Source: an uncultured Prevotellaceae bacterium
Lineage (GTDB): Bacteria; Bacteroidota; Bacteroidia; Bacteroidales; Bacteroidaceae
Length of the DNA: 64,000 bases
NCBI GenBank assembly: GCA_947168045.1
Contig: CAMVKN010000009.1
Coordinates: 1-64,000, forward strand
Reading direction: 5' to 3'
Part shown: piece after piece, positions 43,019-52,401 of the stretch
How the letters are laid out: every line of letters begins with the position of its first letter
How positions within the stretch are numbered: position 1 is the first letter of the stretch
Notes under the pieces: model-generated
Database searches by the model: none
What the model saw: only the letters and a program-made list of their open reading frames with translations
What the model was told of the DNA's origin: nothing
Program-made: the position numbers and the translations under genes

Positions 43019-43567
43019 TCACAGGTTTACGTTGACGGCCTGGCGCTCCTCGTCGCTGCTGACGGCGAACATCGGCATGGGCTTGAAGCCGAAGGCCGAT
43101 GCCACGAGGCTGACGGGGAACATCTGGCACAGGTTGTTATACTCTCGCACGCTGCCGTTGTAGTAGCGTCGTGACAGCGAAATCTCGTCCTCCATCTTTG
43201 CCAGCTGCTCCTGCAGCTTGAGGAAGCTGTTGTCCGCTTTGAGGTCAGGGTATGCCTCGGCCACGACGAACACGTGCTTCAGTGCGTCGCCGATGCGTGT
43301 CTCGCCGTCGAGCAGTCCGTGGCGGTCGTTGCCGGCGGCCGTGGTGCGCAGGCGCGTGGCCTGTTGCAGGGTGTCACTCTCATAACGCGCATAGCCTTTG
43401 ACGGCTTCGACCAGGCGTGGAATGAGGTCGAAGCGCTTCTTCAGGAACACGTCCATGGTGGCAAATGCCTCGTTCACCTTGTTGCGCAGGGCCACTAAGC
43501 GGTTGTAGGTCAGCAGCAGTGCCAACAGCAGGAGGACAATGACAATGATGATGATGATGACTGTCAT
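43019..43567 (-). CDS. lemA: LemA family membrane protein
   Basis: The product has 182 residues. A single N-terminal membrane helix (VIIIIIVIVLLLLALLL) is followed by the LemA helical domain, with YNRLVALRNKVNEAFATMDV, LKKRFDLIPRLVEAVKGYA, AYPDLKADNSFLKLQEQLA and SRRYYNGSVREYN. It is complete and of normal length. It is the first gene of a LemA-DUF2207 operon with its own promoter, divergent from the carboxylase-like gene. Confidence 0.92.
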   Translation of the reverse strand: MTVIIIIIVIVLLLLALLLTYNRLVALRNKVNEAFATMDVFLKKRFDLIPRLVEAVKGYARYESDTLQQATRLRTTAAGNDRHGLLDGETRIGDALKHVFVVAEAYPDLKADNSFLKLQEQLAKMEDEISLSRRYYNGSVREYNNLCQMFPVSLVASAFGFKPMPMFAVSSDEERQAVNVNL

Positions 43568-43598
43568 TTTCTGTGTGGTTTATTGGTTCTATGTCGTG

Positions 43599-43629
43599 CA
43601 AAGTTACAAAGAATTCCTTATTCCGACAA
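43599..43629 (-). promoter_or_regulatory. Promoter of lemA operon
   Basis: On the minus strand TTG (43627-43629) lies 20 nt from TAACTTTG (43599-43606), which is 32 nt upstream of the lemA ATG. Confidence 0.6.
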
Positions 43630-43661
43630 TGCTTTTGGAAATTTATTTGCAAAAAAGCGTG

Positions 43662-43688
43662 TTGTTTCAAAATCTTTTTCTATCTTTG
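43662..43688 (+). promoter_or_regulatory. Promoter of the carboxylase-like gene
   Basis: TATCTTTG at 43681-43688 matches TAnnTTTG, with TTG at 43662-43664 upstream (spacing 16, shorter than usual). The leader to the ATG at 43730 is about 35 nt and holds an out-of-frame ATG at 43698. Confidence 0.5.
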
Positions 43689-43729
43689 CACATCAAAATG
43701 AACACTGAAAGCCAAAAATCGAGAAAACT

Positions 43730-45514
43730 ATGGGAAAAAAGAAAATCAAGTTCAGTCTTGTCTACCGCGACATGTGGCAGTCGAGCGGGAAGTTTCAGCC
43801 ACGTAAGGACCAGTTGGAGCGCATTGCTCCGGTCATCATCGACATGGGTTGCTTTGCCCGCGTTGAGACCAATGGTGGTGCCTTCGAGCAAGTCAACCTG
43901 ATGGCGGGTGAGAACCCCAACGCCGCTGTGCGCGCCTTCTGCAAGCCGTTCAACGAGGCTGGCATCCAGACCCACATGCTGGACCGTGGCCTGAACGCCC
44001 TGCGCATGTACCCCGTTCCTGACGACGTGCGCGAGCTGATGTATAAGGTGAAGAAGGCCCAGGGTGTGGACATCCCACGCATCTTCTGCGGTCTGAACGA
44101 CACGCGTAACATCATACCCAGCATCAAGTGGGCCAAGGCCGCCGGCATGATTCCGCAGGCCACCCTCTGCATCACCACCAGTCCGGTGCACACGGTAGCG
44201 TACTACTCACAGATTGCCGACGAGGTGATAGCCGCCGGGGCCGAGGAGATTTGTCTGAAGGACATGGCCGGCATCGGTCAGCCCGCCATGCTCGGCCAGC
44301 TGACGAAGGCCATCAAGACGAAGCATCCCGACATCATCATACAGTATCACGGTCACTCAGGCCCCGGCCTGTCGATGGCCAGCATCCTTGAGGTGTGCAA
44401 CAACGGAGCCGACATCATCGACACCGCCATCGAGCCGCTCTCATGGGGCAAGGTGCACCCGGACATCATCAGTGTGCAGTCGATGCTCAAGAACGAGGGC
44501 TTCGAGGTGGCCGACCTGAACATGAACGCCTACATGCAGGCGCGTACGCTGACGCAGGAGTTCATCGACGACTGGCTGGGCCTGTTCATCAACCCTGCCA
44601 ACAAACACATGTCGAGCCTGCTCTTGGGCTGCGGTCTGCCGGGTGGCATGATGGGCAGCATGATGGCCGACCTGGGTGGCATCCAGACGATGATTAACAA
44701 GCTGCGCGAGAAGAAGGGCGAGCCGGTGCTGACCATGGACGACATGCTGGTGAAGCTGTTCAACGAGGTGGAGTACGTATGGCCGAAGGTGGGCTATCCC
44801 CCATTGGTGACGCCCTTCTCGCAGTACACGAAGAACATCGCACTGATGAACCTGCTGACCATGGAGCAGGGCAAGGGCCGCTACGTGATGATGGACGATG
44901 CCATCTGGGGCATGATCCTGGGCAAGAGCGGCAAGGTGCCCGGCACGATAGCACCCGAGCTGGTGGAGCTGGCCGAGAAGCAGAAGCGCGAGTTCACCGA
45001 CGTGGACCCGCACACGCTCATCCCCAACGCCCTGGACGGCTTCCGCAAGGAGATGGACGAGAACGGCTGGGACTACGGTCAGGACGACGAGGAGCTGTTC
45101 GAGCTGGCCATGCACCCCGAGCAGTACCGCCCGTTCAAGAGTGGCCAGGCCAAGAAACAGCTGCTGGCCGACATCCAGAAGGCTAAGGATGCCCGTCTGG
45201 GCGGCGGCAAGAAGGTGTCGCAGGAAGAGATTGACCAGCTGAAGCACGCCAAGGCCGACGCCGTGAAGAGCCCGCTGGCCGGACAGCTCATCTGGAGCTT
45301 CGGTGGCGAGGGCGTGATGGCTCCCTGCGTCGAGCCCTTCATCGGACAGCAGTACAAGGAGGGTGACACCTTCTGCTACCTGCAGACCAAGTGGGGCGAG
45401 ATTGTTGAGATTCCCGCTGCCCTGGGTGGCAAGCTGGTTGACATCAGCGTCAAGCCAGGACAGCAGATACGCCAGGGGGACACCATCGCCTGGATAGAGC
45501 GCGGACAGCAATAG
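43730..45514 (+). CDS. Oxaloacetate decarboxylase alpha / pyruvate carboxylase B-like enzyme
   Basis: The product has 594 residues. The carboxyltransferase TIM barrel is clear: YRDMWQSSGKF at residues 11-21 (RD-x-x-QS, with W where most relatives have H), EEICLKDMAGIGQP with the expected carboxy-lysine, and QYHGHSGPGLSMASILEVC with the metal-binding H-x-H. A helical PYC_OADA-like region follows. The C-terminal 75 residues form a biotinyl/lipoyl-type domain, but the usual EAMKM is replaced by LQTKWGEIVEIP. The central Lys is kept and both flanking Met are lost. No carboxylase or membrane decarboxylase subunit is next to it. A role in oxaloacetate/pyruvate carboxyl transfer is likely from the family; whether it is biotinylated is in doubt. 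Codon use is strongly GC-biased, as in highly expressed genes. Confidence 0.8.
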   Translation: MGKKKIKFSLVYRDMWQSSGKFQPRKDQLERIAPVIIDMGCFARVETNGGAFEQVNLMAGENPNAAVRAFCKPFNEAGIQTHMLDRGLNALRMYPVPDDVRELMYKVKKAQGVDIPRIFCGLNDTRNIIPSIKWAKAAGMIPQATLCITTSPVHTVAYYSQIADEVIAAGAEEICLKDMAGIGQPAMLGQLTKAIKTKHPDIIIQYHGHSGPGLSMASILEVCNNGADIIDTAIEPLSWGKVHPDIISVQSMLKNEGFEVADLNMNAYMQARTLTQEFIDDWLGLFINPANKHMSSLLLGCGLPGGMMGSMMADLGGIQTMINKLREKKGEPVLTMDDMLVKLFNEVEYVWPKVGYPPLVTPFSQYTKNIALMNLLTMEQGKGRYVMMDDAIWGMILGKSGKVPGTIAPELVELAEKQKREFTDVDPHTLIPNALDGFRKEMDENGWDYGQDDEELFELAMHPEQYRPFKSGQAKKQLLADIQKAKDARLGGGKKVSQEEIDQLKHAKADAVKSPLAGQLIWSFGGEGVMAPCVEPFIGQQYKEGDTFCYLQTKWGEIVEIPAALGGKLVDISVKPGQQIRQGDTIAWIERGQQ

Positions 45515-45515
45515 C

Positions 45516-45700
45516 AAGCCTCACCCCCAACCCCTCTCCGAAAGGAGAGGGGAGGATATAGACCTGCAACGGATGACGGCGCAGCCCTACCCCCCAAGCC
45601 TCACCCCCAACCCCTCTCCGAAAGGAGAGGGGAGGATATAGACCTGCGACGAATGACGGCGCAGCCCTACCCCCCCCCCAGTTGGGGGGGGTAGGGGGGA
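45516..45700. repeat. REP-like palindrome cluster: 80-bp tandem duplicate plus G/C hairpin
   Basis: An 80-bp unit starting AAGCCTCACCCCCAACCCCT and containing CTCTCCGAAAGGAGAG occurs at 45516-45595 and again at 45596-45675 with two mismatches in the part compared. It is followed by a second palindrome, CCCTACCCCCC...GGGGGGTAGGG (about 45665-45698). Related copies are at 49721-49765 and inside the amidase gene at 54207-54337. The cluster may also end transcription of the upstream gene. Confidence 0.8.
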
Positions 45701-45737
45701 CCTATACGGAACTAAAGTTAGAATAAAAGCAACGGCA

Positions 45738-48700
45738 ATGATAACGACAAGGAGATTGCTGTTGGGCATGGCTGTAGTGACCTGCCTCGGCAATGCCAAC
45801 GCCCAAACGGGAAAAGAATGGGACGACCCCAGCATCACCAGTGTAAACCGTGAGACGGCACACACCACCGCCTTGCCAATGGCAAGCGAAGCAGACGTGG
45901 CGAAGAACGACAGGACGCTCTCGCCCTACTACATGTCGCTTGACGGCGTGTGGAAGTTCCAGTGGGTGAACACCCCTTCAAAGGCGACATCCACCATGTG
46001 CGCCACAGACTATAACGATGCCGCATGGACTGACATCGATGTGCCTTCCAGCTGGCAAGTGTGGGGACTGCACAACAACAAGCCATGGGACAAGCCGCTT
46101 TACTGCAATGTGGCCTACCCCTTCTCGTTTAACGAGCAGACCTATAGCGTCATGGCCGAACGACCGGGATGGTTCACCTACAACAGCACAATGCCCAACC
46201 CCGTGGGTACCTATCGCCGACATGTCACCATGACGGCCGACTGGCTGGCCGACCACGACGTGTTCGTGCGCTTCAATGGTGTGGGACATGGCTTCTACCT
46301 CTGGGTAAACGGACAGCGGGTAGGCTACAGTGAGGACTCGTATGTGCCTGCCGAATTTAATATCACATCCTATCTGGCAGAGGGCGACAACCTACTGGCC
46401 CTGCAGGTGTATCGCTTCACCAGTGGCTCGTTCCTTGAGTGCCAAGACTACTGGCGATTGACGGGCATCCAGCGTCACTGCTTTATCTATGCTGCACCTA
46501 AGGTGCGCATCAGCGACTACTTCTTCACCACTGACCTGGACAACAACTACGTCAATGCCAAGGCTAACGTGCAGGTGAAAGTGGAAGGCAATGGCATCGT
46601 TGAAGCCAAGATTCTGGACAACGGACAAGTGATTGCTCAAGGACAGACAGCCATCAGCGATGGTTCGGGCAGTATTGACATGGACGTGACGGCACCAAGA
46701 CTGTGGAGTGCCGAGACGCCCAACCTCTACGACCTCGTACTGACGCTGAAGGATGGCACAGGCCATATCCATGACATCCGCGGCTCAAAGGTAGGCTTCC
46801 GCGAGGTGGGCATCCGCAGCGACGGAGCACTCATCATCAATGGGCGCCGCATGGTGTTCCACGGAGTGAATCGCCATGACTTCTCACCCGTCAACGGACG
46901 GGCCATCACGGATGCTGAGATTGAAGAGGACATTAAGACCATGAAGCGTCTGAACATCAACGCCGTACGCACATCGCACTACCCCAACGACCCTGTCTTC
47001 TACGACCTCTGCGACCGATACGGCCTGTATGTCTTGGCAGAGGCTGATGTGGAGTGCCATGCCAACATGAAGCTATCGTCAGTTCCACAGTTCCGCCAGG
47101 CAATGGTAGAACGCTCTGAGAACCATGTGCGGTGGATGCGCAACCACCCTTGCATCTTCATTTGGTCGTTTGGCAACGAGAGCGGCAATGGTGAGAACTT
47201 CAAGTACGTAGCACAAGCCATCAAAGCCCTCGACAAGACTCGTCTGACCCACTACGAAGGCAACAGCGACTATGCCGATGTCAGTTCCACCATGTATGGC
47301 AGTTATGAGACCATCGAGTGGATAGGCTCGTCACGACAGGGTAAAAGCGGCCAGAAGCCACATATTCAGTGTGAGAACTCACATTCGATGGGCAACTCAA
47401 TGGGCAACGTGCGCGACATGTTCAACCTTTACGAAAAGTATACCTGCCTGACGGGAGAGTTCATCTGGGACTTCAAGGATCAGGGACTGCTCACCAAGAG
47501 TTCCAGTGGCACTGAATACTGGGCCTACGGCGGCGACTTTGGCGATAATCCCAACGACGGTAACTTCTGTATCAACGGGTTGGTGCGTCCTGACTGGAGC
47601 CTGACGGCCAAGTCGTATAACACCAAGAAGGTCTACCAGCCACTGGAATTCAAAGCGGTATCAGGCAACACCAGGCAGTTTCGCATCAAGAACAAGATGG
47701 CCTTCCTGCCCAGTTCTCACTACGACGTGAGCTATGCCCTGATGGACGAAGAAGGCAACACGCTTGCCAGTGGCAAGATAGACAAAGAGGTGGCAGCCAA
47801 TGACAGTGCAGTGGTAAACATCGACATCTCACCGCTGGCATCGCTCGATGCATCGAAAGAGGCGTTCATACAGTTCACTGCTACTCAGAAGGACAACACA
47901 CCATGGGCAGATGCCGGCTATGTCGTGGCTGAGGAAAAGTTGCCCGTACAAAAGGCCGTCAAGCCCATGTACGACCTCAACAGACTGGAAGCCTGTGAAG
48001 CACTGAGCGTGACCAATACCGCAACGACAGTGACAGTAACGAACAGCACTTTCAAGGCAGTATTCGGAAAGACTCAAGGCACGCTGACGAGTTACGCCTT
48101 GAACGGCACGACACTCATCTGCAAGCCACTGCTGCTCAATGTGTTCCGTCTGCCTACCGACAACGACGGGCGTCAGAGTGGCTCCTGGGACACCATGGGT
48201 CTGAGAAAACTGACAGTGAAAGGCGAAGGGGCCGAGGTGCAGACTGCCGACGACAAGAAGACGGTGAGGGTGAGCCTGAACAGTACCCATACAGGAAAGA
48301 ACGGCACTTCGTTTGCCGTGATGCTCGACTTCATCATCTGCGCTGACGGCTCGCTGATGGTAAACTCCTTCATCCGTCCTTCCAATACAGGTGTTGTGAT
48401 TCCCAAGCTGGGCTTCCGTCTGGAGATGCCTGCCACAATGGAGCAGCTGTCATGGTTCGGACGTGGTCCCTGGGACAACTACCGTGACCGCAAGGAGGCT
48501 TGTCTGCCTGCCGTCTACAAGAGTACGGTGAATGACCAGCGCGAGGACTACATCCTGCCTCAGGAGCATGGCACCAAACAGGAAGTGCGCTGGATGTCGC
48601 TGACCAACGACGAGGGCATGGGTATGCTCTTCGTTGCACCTGACCAGATGGCCGCATCAGCCGTTCACTTCCGTGCAGAGGACAACTACACCGACCGCAA

Positions 48701-49694
48701 CAACCGCTCCAAGCACACCTACCAGTTCAAGAGTTGCACGACGACGGTGGTTTCGCTCGATGCTGCCACACGCGGGCTGGGCAATGCCAGCTGTGGTCCT
48801 GACGTGAGGGAGCCATACGAACTGAAGGCCCAGAACACAGCCTTCCGTTTCTTCCTCATCCCGCTCACTGCTGAGATGAAAGCCTCCGAGACTGCCCGCG
48901 TAGACATGCCCGTTTGTCAGGCTGTCAATTGCGAACGTCAGAGCAACGGCCGAATCAAGATGTCGACCACGACGAAGAATGCGACCATCTACTACAGCAT
49001 CAATGGTGCTGAATACAAGAAGTACACCACCACCATCGCCCAGAATGATGCCTGTACCATCACTGCCTACTGCTCAGCCGACGGCATGCTTGCCAGCCCT
49101 GTCATGACCTACGACTTCGACCTCTTTATCAACAAAAGCGGGTGGAAGCTGGTCAGTGCCGACAGCCAGCATGGCGGCAATGAAGCCCGGCTGGCCTTTG
49201 ATGGAAAGAACGACACCTTCTGGCACACGGAATGGCAAGGCTCGGAACCCAGGTGCCCTCATACGCTGATAGTGGACATGACAAAGACCTATCGCGTGAC
49301 TGCCTTTACCTACCTCTCGCGTCAGGACGGCAACCAAAACGGCATGGTGAAAGCCTACGAGGTGTACCTCAGCAACGATGGCAAGAACTGGGGAACGGCG
49401 GTGGCCAGTGGTGAGTTCAAGAACACCACGTCACTGCAGGTGGCCACACTGAAGACACCTACTGCAGGCCGTTATCTGAAATTCGTGGCCAATTCGGAAA
49501 TCAATGGTAACGCATGGACATCAGCAGCAGAGATAGGTATCCAGGCTGAAGCAGACATCACCGGCATCAACGCCCTGTCCACCGACACTCACCCATCAGC
49601 CTACTACAGCCTGTTAGGGCACAAGATGAGCGGGCAGATGGAACATTGGCCAAGAGGCATCTACCTGAGTAACGGACGAAAAATTATTAGATAG
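45738..49694 (+). CDS. Secreted GH2 beta-galactosidase-like enzyme with discoidin domain
   Basis: The product has 1,318 residues. After a signal peptide (residues 1-22, ANAQ) comes the LacZ layout: sugar-binding jelly roll (about 60-215), Ig-like domain (about 220-330), TIM barrel (about 335-620) with acid/base Glu481 in FGNESGNGENF and nucleophile Glu574 in LTGEFIWDFKDQG, and a beta-galactosidase small domain (about 740-1040). A chitobiase-like Ig region (about 1060-1130) and an F5/8 type C (discoidin/CBM32) domain (about 1140-1275) follow. The end, YYSLLGHKM...RGIYLSNGRKIIR, is a T9SS-like tail. It probably removes beta-linked galactose from host or plant glycans outside the cell. It stands alone, with no SusC/SusD pair nearby, and follows the REP cluster. 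Confidence 0.88.
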   Translation: MITTRRLLLGMAVVTCLGNANAQTGKEWDDPSITSVNRETAHTTALPMASEADVAKNDRTLSPYYMSLDGVWKFQWVNTPSKATSTMCATDYNDAAWTDIDVPSSWQVWGLHNNKPWDKPLYCNVAYPFSFNEQTYSVMAERPGWFTYNSTMPNPVGTYRRHVTMTADWLADHDVFVRFNGVGHGFYLWVNGQRVGYSEDSYVPAEFNITSYLAEGDNLLALQVYRFTSGSFLECQDYWRLTGIQRHCFIYAAPKVRISDYFFTTDLDNNYVNAKANVQVKVEGNGIVEAKILDNGQVIAQGQTAISDGSGSIDMDVTAPRLWSAETPNLYDLVLTLKDGTGHIHDIRGSKVGFREVGIRSDGALIINGRRMVFHGVNRHDFSPVNGRAITDAEIEEDIKTMKRLNINAVRTSHYPNDPVFYDLCDRYGLYVLAEADVECHANMKLSSVPQFRQAMVERSENHVRWMRNHPCIFIWSFGNESGNGENFKYVAQAIKALDKTRLTHYEGNSDYADVSSTMYGSYETIEWIGSSRQGKSGQKPHIQCENSHSMGNSMGNVRDMFNLYEKYTCLTGEFIWDFKDQGLLTKSSSGTEYWAYGGDFGDNPNDGNFCINGLVRPDWSLTAKSYNTKKVYQPLEFKAVSGNTRQFRIKNKMAFLPSSHYDVSYALMDEEGNTLASGKIDKEVAANDSAVVNIDISPLASLDASKEAFIQFTATQKDNTPWADAGYVVAEEKLPVQKAVKPMYDLNRLEACEALSVTNTATTVTVTNSTFKAVFGKTQGTLTSYALNGTTLICKPLLLNVFRLPTDNDGRQSGSWDTMGLRKLTVKGEGAEVQTADDKKTVRVSLNSTHTGKNGTSFAVMLDFIICADGSLMVNSFIRPSNTGVVIPKLGFRLEMPATMEQLSWFGRGPWDNYRDRKEACLPAVYKSTVNDQREDYILPQEHGTKQEVRWMSLTNDEGMGMLFVAPDQMAASAVHFRAEDNYTDRNNRSKHTYQFKSCTTTVVSLDAATRGLGNASCGPDVREPYELKAQNTAFRFFLIPLTAEMKASETARVDMPVCQAVNCERQSNGRIKMSTTTKNATIYYSINGAEYKKYTTTIAQNDACTITAYCSADGMLASPVMTYDFDLFINKSGWKLVSADSQHGGNEARLAFDGKNDTFWHTEWQGSEPRCPHTLIVDMTKTYRVTAFTYLSRQDGNQNGMVKAYEVYLSNDGKNWGTAVASGEFKNTTSLQVATLKTPTAGRYLKFVANSEINGNAWTSAAEIGIQAEADITGINALSTDTHPSAYYSLLGHKMSGQMEHWPRGIYLSNGRKIIR

Positions 49695-49720
49695 GCGGTC
49701 AGTCTGAGGTGGAGACATAC

Positions 49721-49765
49721 ACGTCCCCTCTCCTGGGAGTTCCAGGGAGAGAGGACGGGGTGAGG
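49721..49765. terminator. REP-like hairpin between convergent genes
   Basis: CCCCTCTCCTGG-GAGTT-CCAGGGAGAGAGG forms an imperfect stem and continues into GGGGTGAGGCT, the inverted form of the AGCCTCACCCC start seen in the 45.5-kb repeats. It lies between two convergent stop codons and probably ends both transcripts. Confidence 0.6.
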
Positions 49766-50503
49766 CTACATGAAGCCCTGGTGACGGAGCGCCTCGATGA
49801 GTCCCTGGCTCATGGCCTCGTTGTCCTTACGCGTATAGCGAATGTCGGTGAACACCTGTGCCAGCGTCTGCTTGCTGTTGACCTCCACGAAGTGCTGGTT
49901 CTCAGGCAGGCCCTCCTTGTAGGCATAGCACTGGTCAATCATCTGCGGAGTGTAGTCGTGGTAGCTCTCTTCATGGATGATGGCCTTCAGCGGCAGGCGG
50001 TCGCTCAGCGGTGGCTGCTCGTCGGGCCATCCCACGGTGAGGGTGGCCACAGGCATCACCAGCTGTGGCAGGCCCAGCGTCTCGATGATGCGCATGGGCT
50101 GGTAGACGGTGGTGCCGAGGTAGCAGTAGCCCAGGCCCTCCTCGTCCATCAGGTTGCAGAGCGTCTGCGTGTAGAGCAGCGCATCGGTGGCAGCGTTGAT
50201 GAACGACAGGAAGTTGTTGTAGCCCGGCTCTGCCTGTCGGCAGCGTGCCCACTGCGAGGTGCGGTTGAAGTCGGCGCAGACGGTCAGCACCACTGGTGCC
50301 TGTGTCACCATGGGCTGGTTGAAGTGGGCCGGTGCCAGCTGCTCCTTGACCTGCTGCGAGCGTGTGACGATGACGCTATAGAGCTGCAGGTTGCCCATGG
50401 TCTGCGTGCGTGAGGCCTCGCTGATGAGGCGTCCCAGGAGACCGTCGTCGACAGGCTCCTGACTGTATCGGCGTATGGTACGCCTGGTGCTGAGATTCTT
50501 CAT
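49766..50503 (-). CDS. Nitroreductase-family FMN oxidoreductase
   Basis: The product has 245 residues. The N-terminal STRRTIRRYSQEPVDDGLLG is the classic nitroreductase opening with basic residues contacting FMN phosphate. SRTQTMGNLQLYSVIV follows, and the middle segment EGLGYCYLGTTVYQPMRIIE with LGLPQLVMPVATLTVGWPDE fits NfsA/Frp-like enzymes. It probably reduces nitro-aromatics, quinones or flavins with NAD(P)H in the cytoplasm. It lies 11 nt after the metalloprotease gene on the same strand, so it is likely co-transcribed, although the functions appear unrelated. Confidence 0.85.
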   Translation of the reverse strand: MKNLSTRRTIRRYSQEPVDDGLLGRLISEASRTQTMGNLQLYSVIVTRSQQVKEQLAPAHFNQPMVTQAPVVLTVCADFNRTSQWARCRQAEPGYNNFLSFINAATDALLYTQTLCNLMDEEGLGYCYLGTTVYQPMRIIETLGLPQLVMPVATLTVGWPDEQPPLSDRLPLKAIIHEESYHDYTPQMIDQCYAYKEGLPENQHFVEVNSKQTLAQVFTDIRYTRKDNEAMSQGLIEALRHQGFM

Positions 50504-50514
50504 GTGTTAACCAT

Positions 50515-52197
50515 TTACTTGATGATGACGGTGCGGCCGCGCTGGCCTTTGTCGTCGCGTTGGATGTACAGTCCCGGGTGCATCCGCTCTGACGTCTTGC
50601 CCACGTAGCGTCCGGCGGGGGTAAAGCAAGCCCCGCCGTTGCCGCCGTCGTGGGGCATGTCGAGGATGGCGGTGGGCACGTCCTCCTTGTCGTTGCGGAA
50701 GCGGAAAGCCATGGTGCCGTCGCTGTTGCGGGTGATGTCCAGGACACTCTTGCCCATCAGGTTCGTGCCGTCGACATTCTTGTTATAGACGGTGGCCGCA
50801 GGGGTCGAGGTGCTGGTCAGCGAGTCCCGCTTCAGATAGGGATAGGCCACGCCGCTCTCACTGGAATAGTAAGTCGAGATGCCTTGGTTAGCCTTGAACA
50901 CCGTGCAGCGCTGGTGGTCGTTGGCCGGCTCCATATCGGCTGGATTCATGTTGTTGGTGTTCACAAAGTTATACTCCCAGATGTCGGCGTCGTAGTCGAC
51001 ATGCAGTATGAGCATGCCGCTGCCGGGCAGCGAGGCATCCCATCCACGCGGCTGCCTGTTTTCCATCAGGTAGTATTCGTCGGGCCATGCGTCATTGACG
51101 ATCATGTATGCCTGGGGAGCGTCGTTCAGCGGCCGCATGGCATCGACCGTCGTGCTGGCATCGAGGACGTTGGGCTGCAGCCATCCGCAGCTGTAGCGCT
51201 CAAAGCTGGTGTAGCCGGCCGGCCGGAAGCCATTGCCGTTGTACGACCCGTTGTCGAGCACCGACCACGACCCCATGCCATAGTTGCCCTTGTAGTCGAT
51301 GTCGTACATGTCGGGCAGCCCGAGGCAGTGGGAGAACTCATGGCAGATGGTGCCCAGGCCGTCGATGCTGCTGCCTGACAGCTCGTTGCTGGCCGCATAG
51401 GTGTTGATGGCCACGTCGTCGAGGTAGAGCAGCTCGCCATAGTCGCTCTCGTCAAGCTGCCACTCATGGGGCCAGATGGTGCTCGACGAGCCGTTGCCAT
51501 TCTCGCCCTTGCCGGCATAGATGCACATCACCTGGTCTACGTACCCATCGCCGTCCCAGTCATAGCGGCTGAAGTCGACATAGTCGTCGACGGCATTGCA
51601 GGCCTCAACCACCATCTCGCCCGGGCGCATGTCCTCGCCCTTGCTGTCGTTACGACCGTAGTACTGATAAGTTTTGGACAGGGGCACCGGTCCCACGACG
51701 TCGAATGTGAGGTCGAACAGACCGTATGACTGGGCCAGGAAGTAGTCGCGCACCGACCCGTGGAAGCGGCCCTCGCTGAAGTTCTCCTCGTTGCAGATGC
51801 GGGTGTAGAGCAGCGAGTCGTTTTCCGGAAGGAAGGCACAGTTTTCGAACTCGACCAGTATGATGATGCCCTTCTTCTTGCCCGTGTAGTTGCTGAAGTC
51901 TTCATTGGCCGTGCGCCGCACCCGCTTCTGCCGGCTGCGGGCAGCTTTCTGCCTGCGCTCCTGCGCACGGCTGCGCATCTGGGCCATGTCTGCCCTGACG
52001 AAGCAGCCGTCCTGCTCCATCAGCTGGAGACCATCGTTGGTCTGCCAGTAGTGCAGGTGCTCGTCGCCCACCATCTGTGCACTGACCATCCGTCCGTCCA
52101 GGGACAGCGTCATCCACCGCCCCGGTCTGGCCGGCATGGCCTTGGCAAGCGTTGTTGTCATTACAGCGAATAGGACAAAAGTAAGAAAGCGTTTCAT
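50515..52197 (-). CDS. Secreted M6-family metalloprotease with T9SS-like tail
   Basis: The product has 560 residues from the ATG at 52197, chosen because it opens a good signal peptide (MKRFLTFVLFAVMTTTLAKA); an upstream in-frame extension would cross the promoter. A propeptide with HYWQTNDGLQLMEQDG precedes the catalytic domain, which has GIIILVEFENCAF, SVRDYFLAQSYGLFDLTFDV and the zinc motif HEFSHCLGLPD (His286, Glu287, His290). A beta-rich region follows, and the end PAGRYVGKTSERMHPGLYIQ with RTVIIK is a T9SS-like tail. It is a predicted surface or extracellular protease of the M6 (immune-inhibitor-A-like) family. The HExxH is intact, so activity is expected. Confidence 0.88.
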   Translation of the reverse strand: MKRFLTFVLFAVMTTTLAKAMPARPGRWMTLSLDGRMVSAQMVGDEHLHYWQTNDGLQLMEQDGCFVRADMAQMRSRAQERRQKAARSRQKRVRRTANEDFSNYTGKKKGIIILVEFENCAFLPENDSLLYTRICNEENFSEGRFHGSVRDYFLAQSYGLFDLTFDVVGPVPLSKTYQYYGRNDSKGEDMRPGEMVVEACNAVDDYVDFSRYDWDGDGYVDQVMCIYAGKGENGNGSSSTIWPHEWQLDESDYGELLYLDDVAINTYAASNELSGSSIDGLGTICHEFSHCLGLPDMYDIDYKGNYGMGSWSVLDNGSYNGNGFRPAGYTSFERYSCGWLQPNVLDASTTVDAMRPLNDAPQAYMIVNDAWPDEYYLMENRQPRGWDASLPGSGMLILHVDYDADIWEYNFVNTNNMNPADMEPANDHQRCTVFKANQGISTYYSSESGVAYPYLKRDSLTSTSTPAATVYNKNVDGTNLMGKSVLDITRNSDGTMAFRFRNDKEDVPTAILDMPHDGGNGGACFTPAGRYVGKTSERMHPGLYIQRDDKGQRGRTVIIK

Positions 52198-52233
52198 CTG
52201 AGTGTGTCTTCTGCTCGTTTTTGAGAGAGGGTG

Positions 52234-52241
52234 CAAAATTA
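52234..52241 (-). promoter_or_regulatory. -7 box of metalloprotease gene
   Basis: TAATTTTG on the minus strand matches TAnnTTTG and lies 37 nt upstream of the ATG at 52197; no good -33 box is seen. Confidence 0.45.
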
Positions 52242-52360
52242 CAAAAAAAACGGCACTTCGCTGCTGGCCTGCCAAAGTATTTTCCCTGGGCGATGACACA
52301 AAAAAAGTTAAAACAACCAACGAAAGCTGTGCACAAAGTCCCTAACTGCTATTTTTTCAT

Positions 52361-52368
52361 TACCTTTG
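52361..52368 (+). promoter_or_regulatory. -7 box of the RNR-tail/folB operon
   Basis: TACCTTTG matches TAnnTTTG and is 34 nt before the ATG at 52402. It also rules out the TTG at 52366 as a start, since that lies within the box. Confidence 0.55.
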
Positions 52369-52401
52369 CCACAAATTAAGAAACGTAGAAACAGAACGCG
52401 C

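Noticed and set aside
44441..45517. 358-codon frame antisense to the carboxylase-like gene
   Set aside because: Leu/His/Gln-rich mirror of a strongly biased coding sequence.
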